From: Streptomyces sp. SM11
GTDB lineage: Bacteria; Actinomycetota; Actinomycetes; Streptomycetales; Streptomycetaceae
Length of the DNA: 64,000 nucleotides
Assembly: GCF_002910905.1 (NCBI RefSeq)
Contig: NZ_NEUE01000105.1
Coordinates: 27,782-91,781, forward strand
Reading direction: 5' to 3'
Numbering within the stretch: position 1 is the first letter of the stretch; the number at the start of each line of letters is the position of its first letter. The position numbers were made by a program, and so were the translations under genes. Shown here piece after piece: positions 50,547-58,304 of the stretch. The notes under the pieces are model-generated. The model was not told the DNA's origin. It searched no databases and was given only the letters and a program-made list of their open reading frames with translations.

Positions 50547-50771
50547 TCAGACGGGGAACTCGCCGCTCCCGATCGCGGTGACGAAGGAGGACCAGCCGTC
50601 GGCGGAGAAGACGACGGCGGGGCCGGCGGGGGCCTTGCTGTCGCGGACGGGGACGGAGGCGTGGCCGAGCGCGACCTCAAGGCACTCGCCCTGGTTCCCT
50701 CCGCTGTAGCTGGACTTGAACCAGCCCGTGAGGGTGGACGCGTCCACAACGCTCCGCCTACTGCTGACCAT
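50547..50771 (-). CDS. DUF397-domain protein
   Basis: About 74 residues. The DUF397 pattern is clear: WFKSSYSGGNQGECLEVA, then VPVRDSKAPAGPAVVFSADG, WSSFVTAI. The ATG at 50771 overlaps the 3' end of the XRE/DUF5753 gene by 14 bp; shorter starts (GTG in VVDAS) are possible. DUF397 proteins are the usual partners of DUF5753 regulators in streptomycetes and probably bind or antagonise them. Confidence 0.85.
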   Translation of the reverse strand: MVSSRRSVVDASTLTGWFKSSYSGGNQGECLEVALGHASVPVRDSKAPAGPAVVFSADGWSSFVTAIGSGEFPV

Positions 50772-51588
50772 GTTCGTGCTCCTCCGCTGCGGCCCGCACG
50801 CGGGCCACCGACTCCTGGTGCGACAACGCATCGCCCAGAGCGAGATCGTAGGCCGTGCGGCTGGACGCCACCAAGCGCGGATCGTCCATCAAGTTGCCCG
50901 TCTGGAAGCCCTCGACGTACGCCACCGGCGCGGAGTCCGCGAAGCTCATCAGCGTCAACAGGCTCTGCTGGAGGGAGTGGGCTCCGGCCTCGAACGGCAA
51001 CACGTGCAGCCGCAGTCGTCCCGCCTCGGCCATGTCCGCGATCTTCCGTAGTTGCCTGGCCATTACCTGCGGGCCGCCGACCCGCCGCCGCAGCACCGCC
51101 TCGTCCAGCAGGGTCCACATCACCGGATTCAGCGGACCGTCGAGAATGCGGGCGCGCTCTGTTCGAATGACAACGTCCTGGTCAACCTGCTCCCGGCGGT
51201 GGTTGGGACGGTACGCCTGGAACAGGGCCCGTGCGTAGGCATCCGTCTGCAACAGGCCGGGTACGAGCGTCAGCGCGAACTGCTGGATGAGCACTGCCTG
51301 CTGTTCCAACTCCGCCACAGCCGCGAAGTTTTCGTCGTACTTCGTCTCCAGGTCCTCAAGCCAACGCGCGAAGAACCCGTCCGTGCCCAGGGCCCGGTCG
51401 ATCCGCTGCGCATCGTCCGGACTCGGCAGCCGCCGCCCCGCCTCGTAATGGCTGATGAGTGTCGGCGAGCAGACGACCTGTTCGGCCAGTGCCTCCTGCG
51501 TCATTCCGGCGGCCAGGCGTCGTAGCCGCAACTCGTCGCCGTACTTCTGCCGTGCCGTACGCGGCTTGCCATTCGCCTTCATCCGCAC
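50758..51588 (-). CDS. XRE-family regulator with DUF5753 domain
   Basis: 276 residues; either GTG 51588 or ATG 51582 could be the start (GAGGAG upstream suits the ATG). HTH: RLRRLAAGMTQEALAEQVVC, SPTLISHYEAGRRLPSPDDA. DUF5753: FALTLVPGLLQTDAYARALF, VIRTERARIL, and the conserved GGPQVMARQLRKIADMAEAG, RLRLHVLPFEAGAH. Same class as the partial gene at 1-423. It is translationally coupled to a DUF397 gene and divergent from a small partner gene, the classic WhiJ-like cluster that tunes development or secondary metabolism. Confidence 0.92.
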   Translation of the reverse strand: MRMKANGKPRTARQKYGDELRLRRLAAGMTQEALAEQVVCSPTLISHYEAGRRLPSPDDAQRIDRALGTDGFFARWLEDLETKYDENFAAVAELEQQAVLIQQFALTLVPGLLQTDAYARALFQAYRPNHRREQVDQDVVIRTERARILDGPLNPVMWTLLDEAVLRRRVGGPQVMARQLRKIADMAEAGRLRLHVLPFEAGAHSLQQSLLTLMSFADSAPVAYVEGFQTGNLMDDPRLVASSRTAYDLALGDALSHQESVARVRAAAEEHEHGQQ

Positions 51589-51655
51589 CCAACTCCTCGA
51601 CCTGACCAGCGTGCTGTCATGCCCGACCCCCTAGAAGCGTAGCGACTAGCGACCT

Positions 51656-51693
51656 CACTCTGTGATGGGTTCGCTACACAAAGAAGCGAACCC
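51656..51693. promoter_or_regulatory. Divergent promoter/operator of the second XRE/DUF5753 locus
   Basis: CACTCTGTGA (51656-51665) is followed by the inverted repeat GGGTTCGCT (51667-51675) and AGCGAACCC (51685-51693), a perfect 9-bp stem with 9-nt spacing. The CACTCTGTGA and TCGCTAC elements are shared with 491-512. Confidence 0.5.
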
Positions 51694-51726
51694 TATTCGC
51701 CCGAGGATCAGAAAGAAGGCCCCCCC

Positions 51727-51813
51727 ATGAACCGCGCCACCGCTCGGCCCCCGAACTCGCTGCCGCCATCCCCGCGCCTTCGCCGCGGTCTTGGAAGCGA
51801 GGCCGTCGCATGA
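51727..51813 (+). CDS. Possible 28-codon leader peptide ahead of the partner gene
   Basis: ATG 51727 opens a 28-residue Pro/Arg-rich frame (MNRATARPPNSLPPSPRLRR) whose TGA overlaps the partner-gene ATG at 51810 (ATGA). AAGAAGG lies upstream. The overlap suggests translational coupling. The first locus has no equivalent, so it may be chance. Confidence 0.3.
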   Translation: MNRATARPPNSLPPSPRLRRGLGSEAVA

Positions 51814-52130
51814 GGGCGGTCGGTGGGCGGGACGTCTCCGTCGCGCGGCTGCTGCCGTGGACGGGTACGGGTGGCAAGCCCTGCTACGTCGTGGGGGACG
51901 GCACCGGTTACGTGTCGCGGAGGGCCGACGAGGTGGAGGACATCCAGCTCGACATGGCTTACGAGTTGCTCGGGCACGCCGACGGTCTGCTGGCAGGGCC
52001 CGGTGCCACCGCACCGCAAATCCACTTCCTCGCCAGTCGGTTGAGAGAGTCTCTGGAGCAGGTCCAGCGGATCGCGGAGAGCAGGGGCTCCCGATTGGAG
52101 GCGGCGCTCTCTCGGTTCGCGCCGCCCTAG
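51810..52130 (+). CDS. Small partner protein of the XRE/DUF5753 regulator (paralogue of 557-901)
   Basis: 106 residues: SVARLLPWTGTGGKPCYVVG, YVSRRADEVEDIQLDMAYEL, LGHADGLL, and the tail RESLEQVQRIAESRGSRLEA. Roughly half of the positions match the partner at 557-901, with the same divergent placement next to a DUF5753 regulator. No enzyme motif or signal peptide is visible. Function is unknown. Confidence 0.8.
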   Translation: MRAVGGRDVSVARLLPWTGTGGKPCYVVGDGTGYVSRRADEVEDIQLDMAYELLGHADGLLAGPGATAPQIHFLASRLRESLEQVQRIAESRGSRLEAALSRFAPP

Positions 52131-52693
52131 TCCCAGTCTGAGCCTCAGTCGAACAGCGAGGTCAGCTCGTAGGTTCGGATCCGATGAAGGTGCTCGTGAG
52201 TCGGCGTATTCGGCGATGCGGAACAGTGAGGCGCGTGGTGAAGTCGTCGGTGTCGTGTGTGCCGAAGCTGTGCTGCTCCCCACACACGTGAGGATTGGCC
52301 CCAAAGGTCCGTGAGTTCACGAATGTCGACGCGCTGATCCCCGTGATCCGAACGGTGGTATATCGATGACGAGCGTTACCGGGGAGTGACTTGTGACGCC
52401 CAGGATCCGGTATCGGTCGAATGTCTCGCGGGCATCCGGGACGAATTCCGGTCGTCGAATACAGAGCACGCGCGCGTATGCACGAGCGCTCAGTGGTGAC
52501 CCGAGATCGAACACCCGCCCCAGTCGCGGCATGCGGGCGACCTGTTGTCAAGTCATGTCAGATGAGTGGCCAATGTGTGGCGTGATGCCACTGTGACCCT
52601 TGAATCGCAAGTATGTCTACGCACATGATCTGTCGACTCCGAGCAACACCTGTCGGACGACTTGCAGCCCACCAAACCAGCCTAGGAGACATT
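52131..52693. other. 563-bp intergenic region before the I36-like/ABC operon
   Basis: No recognisable gene in any frame. AT content is noticeably higher than around it (for example 52280-52400 and 52560-52700), as expected for a promoter region or horizontally acquired DNA. It probably holds the promoter of the operon starting at 52694. Confidence 0.4.
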
Positions 52694-53062
52694 TTGAGAG
52701 CCAAAAAGGTCATAGCTTCGACCGCGCTCCTGTTCGCTGCCCTGGCAATGACGCCCAGCACGGCTAACGCCGCCCTGAGCCAATGCAACTCGAACAACAT
52801 GTGCCTGTGGGGAAACAACGACTTCGCTTGGCTGATCGGCGAACGCGGCCACGGCCAGAGCTCGTTCGCAAACCTGAGCGGCGAGAAGAACGACGAGATG
52901 GACTCCTGGGCCAACCGTTCTGCAAGCTACGATGGCTGCATGACTGAACACGCCAACGGCGGCGGGGACAAGCAGGGCATGCGCAGGGCCAGCAACGACA
53001 ACAACGTCTCCCCCCTGAACAGCGACGAAGTGACGTCATTCCGAACCTCAGGCGGTTGTTGA
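52694..53062 (+). CDS. Small secreted protein, peptidase-inhibitor I36-like
   Basis: 122 residues from TTG 52694 (AGGAG 5 nt upstream); an in-frame start at 52613 lacks support. Signal peptide: LRAKKVIASTALLFAALAMT, cleavage after TANA. The mature domain (about 95 residues) has QCNSNNMCLWGNNDFAWLIG, an asparagine-rich body, and four cysteines (two in CNSNNMC, then DGC and the final GGC). CN--NMCLW is the start of I36-type (Streptomyces metalloproteinase-inhibitor-like, crystallin-fold) proteins. Codon usage is less GC-biased than its neighbours. The stop is immediately followed by the ABC ATPase gene, so the three form one operon. Confidence 0.75.
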   Translation: MRAKKVIASTALLFAALAMTPSTANAALSQCNSNNMCLWGNNDFAWLIGERGHGQSSFANLSGEKNDEMDSWANRSASYDGCMTEHANGGGDKQGMRRASNDNNVSPLNSDEVTSFRTSGGC

Positions 53063-53063
53063 G

Positions 53064-53756
53064 TTGATTAAGGCCGTAGATGCCACGATGATTCGGACCA
53101 GGGGGGTCTGCAAGGCCTATCGCTCCGAAGTGGAGACTGTGTGGGCCGCGCGGGATGTGGACTTCGAAGCACGACCGGGCGAGTTCGTGTGCATTTACGG
53201 CGCCAGCGGTTCGGGTAAGTCGACCCTGCTCAATCTGCTGGCAGGTCTGGATCTCGCCGACACCGGCGAGATCCAGGTCGGCGGCGTCGAAGTGGGGACC
53301 GCCGGTGATGAACAGCGAGCTGAGCTCAGGCTCCGCACTGTGGGCGTCGTGTTTCAGGACCACAACCTGATCCAGGAATTCACAGCGGCCGAGAACGTCT
53401 CCCTGCCCCTGGAAGCACTCGGCCTACCGACCGCACAAGCCCGCGCAGAAGCCCTGCGACAGCTGGCACGGGTCGGCCTTCCCGGCCTGGAAGACCGGTT
53501 TCCCTCACAGCTCTCCGGCGGGCAACGCCAGCGCGTAGGTGTGGCGCGCGCCCTGACCGGAAAGCGCGCGGTGCTCCTGGCGGACGAGCCGACCGGAGCG
53601 CTGGACTCCGCAGCCACCCAGGAACTGTTCACCTTGATCCGCACACTGTGCGACGAGGGCGTACTGGCCGTGATCTGCTCACACGATCCCCGCTGCCGGG
53701 ACTACGCCGACACCGTCTACGAGGTCGTGGACGGCCGACTGGAGAGTCGTTCGTGA
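53064..53756 (+). CDS. ABC transporter ATPase, MacB/LolD type
   Basis: Up to 230 residues. TTG 53064 nearly abuts the previous stop; ATG 53088 is the alternative. Motifs: Walker A GASGSGKST, Q-loop VVFQDHNLIQEFTAAENVSL, signature QLSGGQRQR, Walker B VLLADEPTGALDS and H-loop ICSHDPR. LADEPTGALDS and FQDHNLI place it in the MacB/LolD/FtsE group that drives FtsX-like permeases in mechanotransmission or extrusion rather than import. The stop overlaps the permease start (GTGA). Confidence 0.92.
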   Translation: MIKAVDATMIRTRGVCKAYRSEVETVWAARDVDFEARPGEFVCIYGASGSGKSTLLNLLAGLDLADTGEIQVGGVEVGTAGDEQRAELRLRTVGVVFQDHNLIQEFTAAENVSLPLEALGLPTAQARAEALRQLARVGLPGLEDRFPSQLSGGQRQRVGVARALTGKRAVLLADEPTGALDSAATQELFTLIRTLCDEGVLAVICSHDPRCRDYADTVYEVVDGRLESRS

Positions 53757-56323
53757 AGCCTCGATCCGCGGAGGCCGCTGCCGGACAGCAATCGCGCCTG
53801 GCCTTCCGGCTGGCACGGCGGCTGGGACGCTCGCGCGCTCTGATCCGCTCCACCCTGACGGTGTTCGTCGCCGCGGTCTTCGTCATGACGATGTTCATCG
53901 TGCTCAAGACGCTGTCCCTGTCCGGCGCGCAGGTCGCCGACCGTGACATGGGCCGGTTCGATGCGTCGGTGGGCTACGGCAGCATCCAGCTCCCGCCCGG
54001 GGACGACACATTCGTCCCCGAGCTGCGAGAGCGACTACAACAGGCAGGCATCACGGACACGTTGGTCATGCTCAGTGCCTTCGACGTCCAGCTCGACACC
54101 ACGCCGGCACGCAACGTGACCATGTTCGAGGCCGACTGGAGCTCAAACCCCTACCCGCGTCGCTACGACCTTCAGTCCGGACGTTGGCCGACCGGTCCGG
54201 GCGAGGTCGTCGTCACCGAGCCCCACGACGTGCGGACAGCACCGGGAAAAGAGCTGACCGTGCTGGGAGACGTCCGCCTCAAGGTGGTCGGCACGGCCAA
54301 CGACCGTAATGCCAGCACCACGAACCTGCTGGCAGGCCCTGGCACGTGGGCGGCGTTGGACGAGAACCTGGTCGAGGGTTTCCCCATCCTGGCCACCCAG
54401 CCCCTCCTCCTGTGGTCGGGTGCCGAACCCAAGAGCGGAATCACGGCGTTCAGCGCCGCAATCCGCAACTGGGAGAAGGAGCAGAACAGAAAGTCTGAAA
54501 GTGATATCGCCGTCGCCAACACGCTCTCCCTGCGGGAAGAGGGCAGCGGGGAGGGGTTCTGGATCGAGAAGACCCCAGCCGGCTACACGGTCCCGGCGCT
54601 CCTGGTGCCGCTGGGCGCCGTACTGCTGGTGTTCGGGCTGAACGACCGGCGCTTTCGGCGCACCGCGGGCTCCCTGACCTCCCTGGGCATATCCCGCCGT
54701 ACCGCAGCAGCCGGCCTCACTCTCGCCACGCTGGCCTGGTCCCTTATCGCGGCGACCGCAGGAGCCGCAGCCGGTCTCGGCGTCGGCGCGGCCGCCCGCC
54801 TCCTCGTCTCCCGCCTGAGAGAGCGCCCGGCCGGTCCCATCGACGGACTCGCCGATCCCGCCCTCCGCCTGCTCATCCTGATCGTGCTCACCTCCCTGGT
54901 CGCAGGGCTGGCACTGGCACGCGACGATCGCCGCCACGCCTCTGCGCCGGCCAACCGTGACAAGACCGGCCGCTCCACGGACGAAGCAGCCACCACCAAG
55001 ACGTCCCGTCGCATCCGGGATACCCGCCAGGTACTGGCAGTCCTAGCCTGGTGCGCCACAGCCGTCTACGCCGTCCGTGTCGACTCCCCGGCCATGGCCA
55101 TGACGCTGACCGGCTTGGTGACTGTCGCTGTGCTGCTGGTCATCCCCGAGGCGTTCGCTCTGACGCTGAAGTTCATCCCCGAGAAGGGGCCCCGCTCCCG
55201 GCTCGCCCGCCGACAGCTGGCCGCCGACTCACGCCGTGCATCCGCCTCCCTTGCCGTACTCACGGTCCTCTTCGGAGCTTCCCTGGGATTCCTTGCCCTG
55301 CTGGACACGCTGCTGCGCACGGCTGACACGCAGAGGCACCCCGACGTGCTGTCCGGCCAGATCCTGCTGGCCGACAGCACCAGTGACCGTTTCGCCCCCA
55401 CGAAGTCCGTACTGCGGGCCGCAGAGGCAACCGGCCTCCTGGATGGCCACCCCCGCCTCGAGGTGACTCCCGCTTACACCATGGACAGGAACAACGTCAC
55501 CCGTTCGGCCACCCGGCCGGGCAGCGACACCATCTTCCTCACCGTGAAATCCCCTGCCGACGCCGAGCGCCTGCTCGGGCATTCCCTAGGCCGTGATCAG
55601 TTGGCCACCCTGACCGCAGGAGGCTTGCTCATCTGGTCCGATGCCCCGGGCGCCCCGGAAGGCACCTCCGCACGTACCAGCCTCGTCGTGCACCAGGACG
55701 ACAAGACCCTTGGCCGCACCCCGGAACTCCCGATGGTCGCGGTGGACGCGGCACCGACCCAGTGGCGAGCCGGCAGCGACGGCATCATGCTTCGATCCAC
55801 CGCGAGCGAGCTTCGGCTGCCCCTGCCCCCTCAGGGGCCGATCATGATCACCGGCCTTGCGGACACCCAGACCGAAGCCGTTCAGCAAGCCCTCATCACC
55901 TCCGGGCACGACGGACGTGCGGCACGGATCTACGTGCCCCCCGAGCCGGCCGTCGCACCGGCGGCGCTGCTCGCCACCGCGGTCGCGCTGGTAGTCCTCG
56001 TCCTGGCCACAGTACTGACGGCCATCCGCGGCCAAATTCGCACACTGCGCGGCTACATGGCCGGACTGACCGCCCTGGGGCTGCCCCCTGCCTGGACTCG
56101 GCGCATCCTGCTCTACCAGCAGGCAGCCCTCATAGCGGTCAGCACCCTGCTTGGTCTCATCATCGCCTTGCTGCCTACCGTGATCATCGCCAACCGGATC
56201 TCCGGCTTCGTCCTGAGCGTTCCCTGGGCACAGTTGGCCACTCTGCTCGCGGCCATTTACCTCGCGGCCCTCCTGGCCGCCACTCGTTCACTCCTCCGAC
56301 TCCGGGCAGAAAGAGAAGGCTGA
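53753..56323 (+). CDS. FtsX-like ABC permease, MacB-type, duplicated
   Basis: 856 residues from GTG 53753. One N-terminal helix (VFVAAVFVMTMFIVLKTL), then an extracytoplasmic domain of about 250 residues. Helices at about 315-330, 350-375 and 400-415 follow, then a second set (about 455-545), a second outer domain (about 550-750) and three C-terminal helices (ALLATAVALVVLVLATVL, QAALIAVSTLLGLIIALL). This two-repeat FtsX plan is typical of single-gene actinobacterial permeases. It pairs with the upstream ATPase. The system may export the I36-like protein, protect against it, or signal its presence. Confidence 0.87.
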   Translation: MKPRSAEAAAGQQSRLAFRLARRLGRSRALIRSTLTVFVAAVFVMTMFIVLKTLSLSGAQVADRDMGRFDASVGYGSIQLPPGDDTFVPELRERLQQAGITDTLVMLSAFDVQLDTTPARNVTMFEADWSSNPYPRRYDLQSGRWPTGPGEVVVTEPHDVRTAPGKELTVLGDVRLKVVGTANDRNASTTNLLAGPGTWAALDENLVEGFPILATQPLLLWSGAEPKSGITAFSAAIRNWEKEQNRKSESDIAVANTLSLREEGSGEGFWIEKTPAGYTVPALLVPLGAVLLVFGLNDRRFRRTAGSLTSLGISRRTAAAGLTLATLAWSLIAATAGAAAGLGVGAAARLLVSRLRERPAGPIDGLADPALRLLILIVLTSLVAGLALARDDRRHASAPANRDKTGRSTDEAATTKTSRRIRDTRQVLAVLAWCATAVYAVRVDSPAMAMTLTGLVTVAVLLVIPEAFALTLKFIPEKGPRSRLARRQLAADSRRASASLAVLTVLFGASLGFLALLDTLLRTADTQRHPDVLSGQILLADSTSDRFAPTKSVLRAAEATGLLDGHPRLEVTPAYTMDRNNVTRSATRPGSDTIFLTVKSPADAERLLGHSLGRDQLATLTAGGLLIWSDAPGAPEGTSARTSLVVHQDDKTLGRTPELPMVAVDAAPTQWRAGSDGIMLRSTASELRLPLPPQGPIMITGLADTQTEAVQQALITSGHDGRAARIYVPPEPAVAPAALLATAVALVVLVLATVLTAIRGQIRTLRGYMAGLTALGLPPAWTRRILLYQQAALIAVSTLLGLIIALLPTVIIANRISGFVLSVPWAQLATLLAAIYLAALLAATRSLLRLRAEREG

Positions 56324-56470
56324 TCGTTTCGCGTGTTGGCGGGATCTGCGTCAGTGACCACGAGGGTGTGGTTGAGACGCGAGGAACCGGCGCGCACAGC
56401 GCGCGAGGTGACGTCGCCGGCGAAACAGATGCTGAGGTTGAAGCTTCAGCTTCAAGAATCGAACCTGCGG

Positions 56471-56640
56471 AGGTAGAGACACTCACCAGGCCGCCCGCCG
56501 GGGCCGATACGTGCTCCGGGCCGGCAGACAGGTGTCGATGACCTCGGCGACAAGGGCGGCGCCGCGGCTGTTCTGGTGGATGTGGTCGGTCGTGAGCACG
56601 AGGCCTCGGCGCCTCGAGGCCGTGTCGAGGCCGCGGCGCA
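56471..56640 (-). pseudogene. C-terminal fragment of an SGNH/GDSL hydrolase
   Basis: The minus strand reads RRGLVLTTDHIHQNSRGAAL, VAEVIDTCLPAR. The D-x-x-H with following N--G resembles block V of SGNH hydrolases (D-IHPN--G). The N-terminal GDS block and the rest are not found upstream. Short but characteristic. Confidence 0.4.
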
Positions 56641-56939
56641 GCACTGCGTGCCGGAGGAGGGCGCCGGCGCCGGCTGCGGTCGTCTGTCGGGAACCCACGA
56701 AGGTCGAAGCCGACATACGAGCTGACGTACCGCTGCAAGGCGGGCGCCGGACGCGCATCGACACTGGTACCCGTATGGTCCTGCACCTTCGGCAGTGTAC
56801 AAACCGGTGAGCCCGGCAAGTTGGCCGTCCGAAACAGCACGCGGGCAGTTCCGGGGCGAGTCCGGTGCACTGTTCGCGGCCGTCCCACGTGACCGGCCGC
56901 CCCGGGGGCTCCGAGGCAGCCTCCCGTACGGCAGCCAGT
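56641..56939. other. Stretch of gene debris without recognised content
   Basis: Only short frames with no family similarity. It lies between the SGNH fragment and the DUF6584-like fragment and probably represents degraded sequence. Confidence 0.3.
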
Positions 56940-57075
56940 CGTTCGGCGGCGGGGCGCGGGCGCGGGCTCGTGCGAGGAGGAGGGGACAGGACCGCGCAGG
57001 GCGCTGCCTCGCCACCGGTACGCGTCCGGCGGCGAGGTCCGCGTCCACGCGGGCCAGGGTGTCGTTCAGGGCCAT
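56940..57075 (-). pseudogene. N-terminal fragment of a DUF6584-like protein
   Basis: From ATG 57075: MALNDTLARVDADLAAGRVP, VARQRPAR. This opening is typical of a small helical streptomycete family (MALNETLARVDADLAAGR-PVARQRL-GLV). After VARQR the frame diverges, and a possible continuation (ERLAAVREAASE) is in another frame, so the gene is broken by frameshift or internal deletion. Confidence 0.45.
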
Positions 57076-57120
57076 GCGCTCAAGACGGGGGTGGGGGAGG
57101 GGAACGTACGAGTGTGTTGT

Positions 57121-58250
57121 TCACCGGGCCGGGCCGCGTACCTCCTGCCGCCCGCTGCGCCCGCTCCGCCTCTCCTCCGCCCGGGGCTCCGGACCTGCCC
57201 CCGGCGCCATGAACAGCGTCGCCGCCAGCGCCAGGAGAAGCAGCCCCGCACAGACGTATCCGGAGACCTGGACGCCGACCGCCATCGCCTCGCGTGCCGC
57301 CTCTGCCGCCGATGCCGTACGCGGCTGCGCGGCGAGCGCCTTGATCGCCGATCCGGCGCTGTCCGTCACCACGCCCCCGAGCCGTTCCGCTTCGTCCGGT
57401 GCGACTCCGTCCCGGGTGAGCCGGTCGGTCGTTCCGGACGTCAATGTGCTGAAGAACAACGTGGTCAGAAGGGCGATACCGAGTGCCGACCCGAGCTCGC
57501 GGGCCGTGCTCTGGATGCCCGACGCCTGGCCTCCGCTGCGTTCCGGTACGTCCACGAGGACGATGTTGGTGACCTGTGCCGTGGCGAAGCCGACGCCGAT
57601 CCCGTACACGAACAACGCGTGGGCGATGAGCCACCAGGAGCTGTCCGTCGACGCGATCAGGGCCAGCATCGTCAGCCCGGCGGCCTCCAGGACCAGACCG
57701 ATCCGGACCTGTGCGAGCGCGGGCACGGTCGCCGCCATCGGGAAGCTCGCCCCGGAGGCGGCGAAGCTGCCCGCGGCCAGGGCGACGAGGGCCAGGCCCG
57801 CCTCGAACGCGCTGTAGCCGAGGGCGAACTGCAGCCAGAGCGGCAGCACCGCGATGATGCCGAACTCGCCGAGACCGACCATCAGCGTCACGAAATTGCC
57901 GTTGCGGAACGAGTGGATGGAGAACAGCCGCACATCCATCAGCGGCTCGTCGCCCGCCCGGCTCAGCACGGCCTGCCTGCGCCAGAACACACCCAGGGCC
58001 AGGACGGACAGGAGCAGGGCGACGAACACGGGCGAGAGCCCGCCGCTCCAGGAGAAGCCCCCGGCCTCCAGTGGTTTCGTCGTCATCAGCCAGCCGTACG
58101 TGCGCCCCTCGATCAGGATGAAGGCGAGCAGGCCCAGGCCCGCCGCCGACAGCACCGCGCCGACGCCGTCGACCCGGCCCCGGGTGCGGGGCGACGCGTC
58201 CAGGTACCGGAGCACCCCCACCACGATGAGGGCGACCAGCGGGATGTGTG
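57121..58250 (-). pseudogene. DHA2-type MFS transporter lacking its N-terminal half
   Basis: The open frame from 58224 (and residues back to about 58250: HIPLVALIVVGVLRYLDASP) matches the region after helix 6 of 14-helix drug:H+ antiporters. Eight later helices are intact: AGLGLLAFILIEG, FVTLMVGLGEFGIIAVLPLW, VYGIGVGFATAQVTNIVLVD and ERSGGQASGIQSTARELGSA. The first six helices, including motif A, are missing, and the break is only about 55 bp before the divergent recD2 start. The truncated protein is unlikely to transport. Its reading frame has stayed open, so the truncation may be recent. Confidence 0.7.
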
Positions 58251-58304
58251 ACGGGGCCCGGGGCCGCGAACCGCACTGTCAGCGCCAACCGGTAGCGTCG
58301 GGTC

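Noticed and set aside
52162..52551. Minus-strand 129-residue frame upstream of the I36-like gene
   Set aside because: Composition (Thr/Arg/Ser-rich) and lack of a ribosome site or domain suggest a chance frame in an AT-richer intergenic region.
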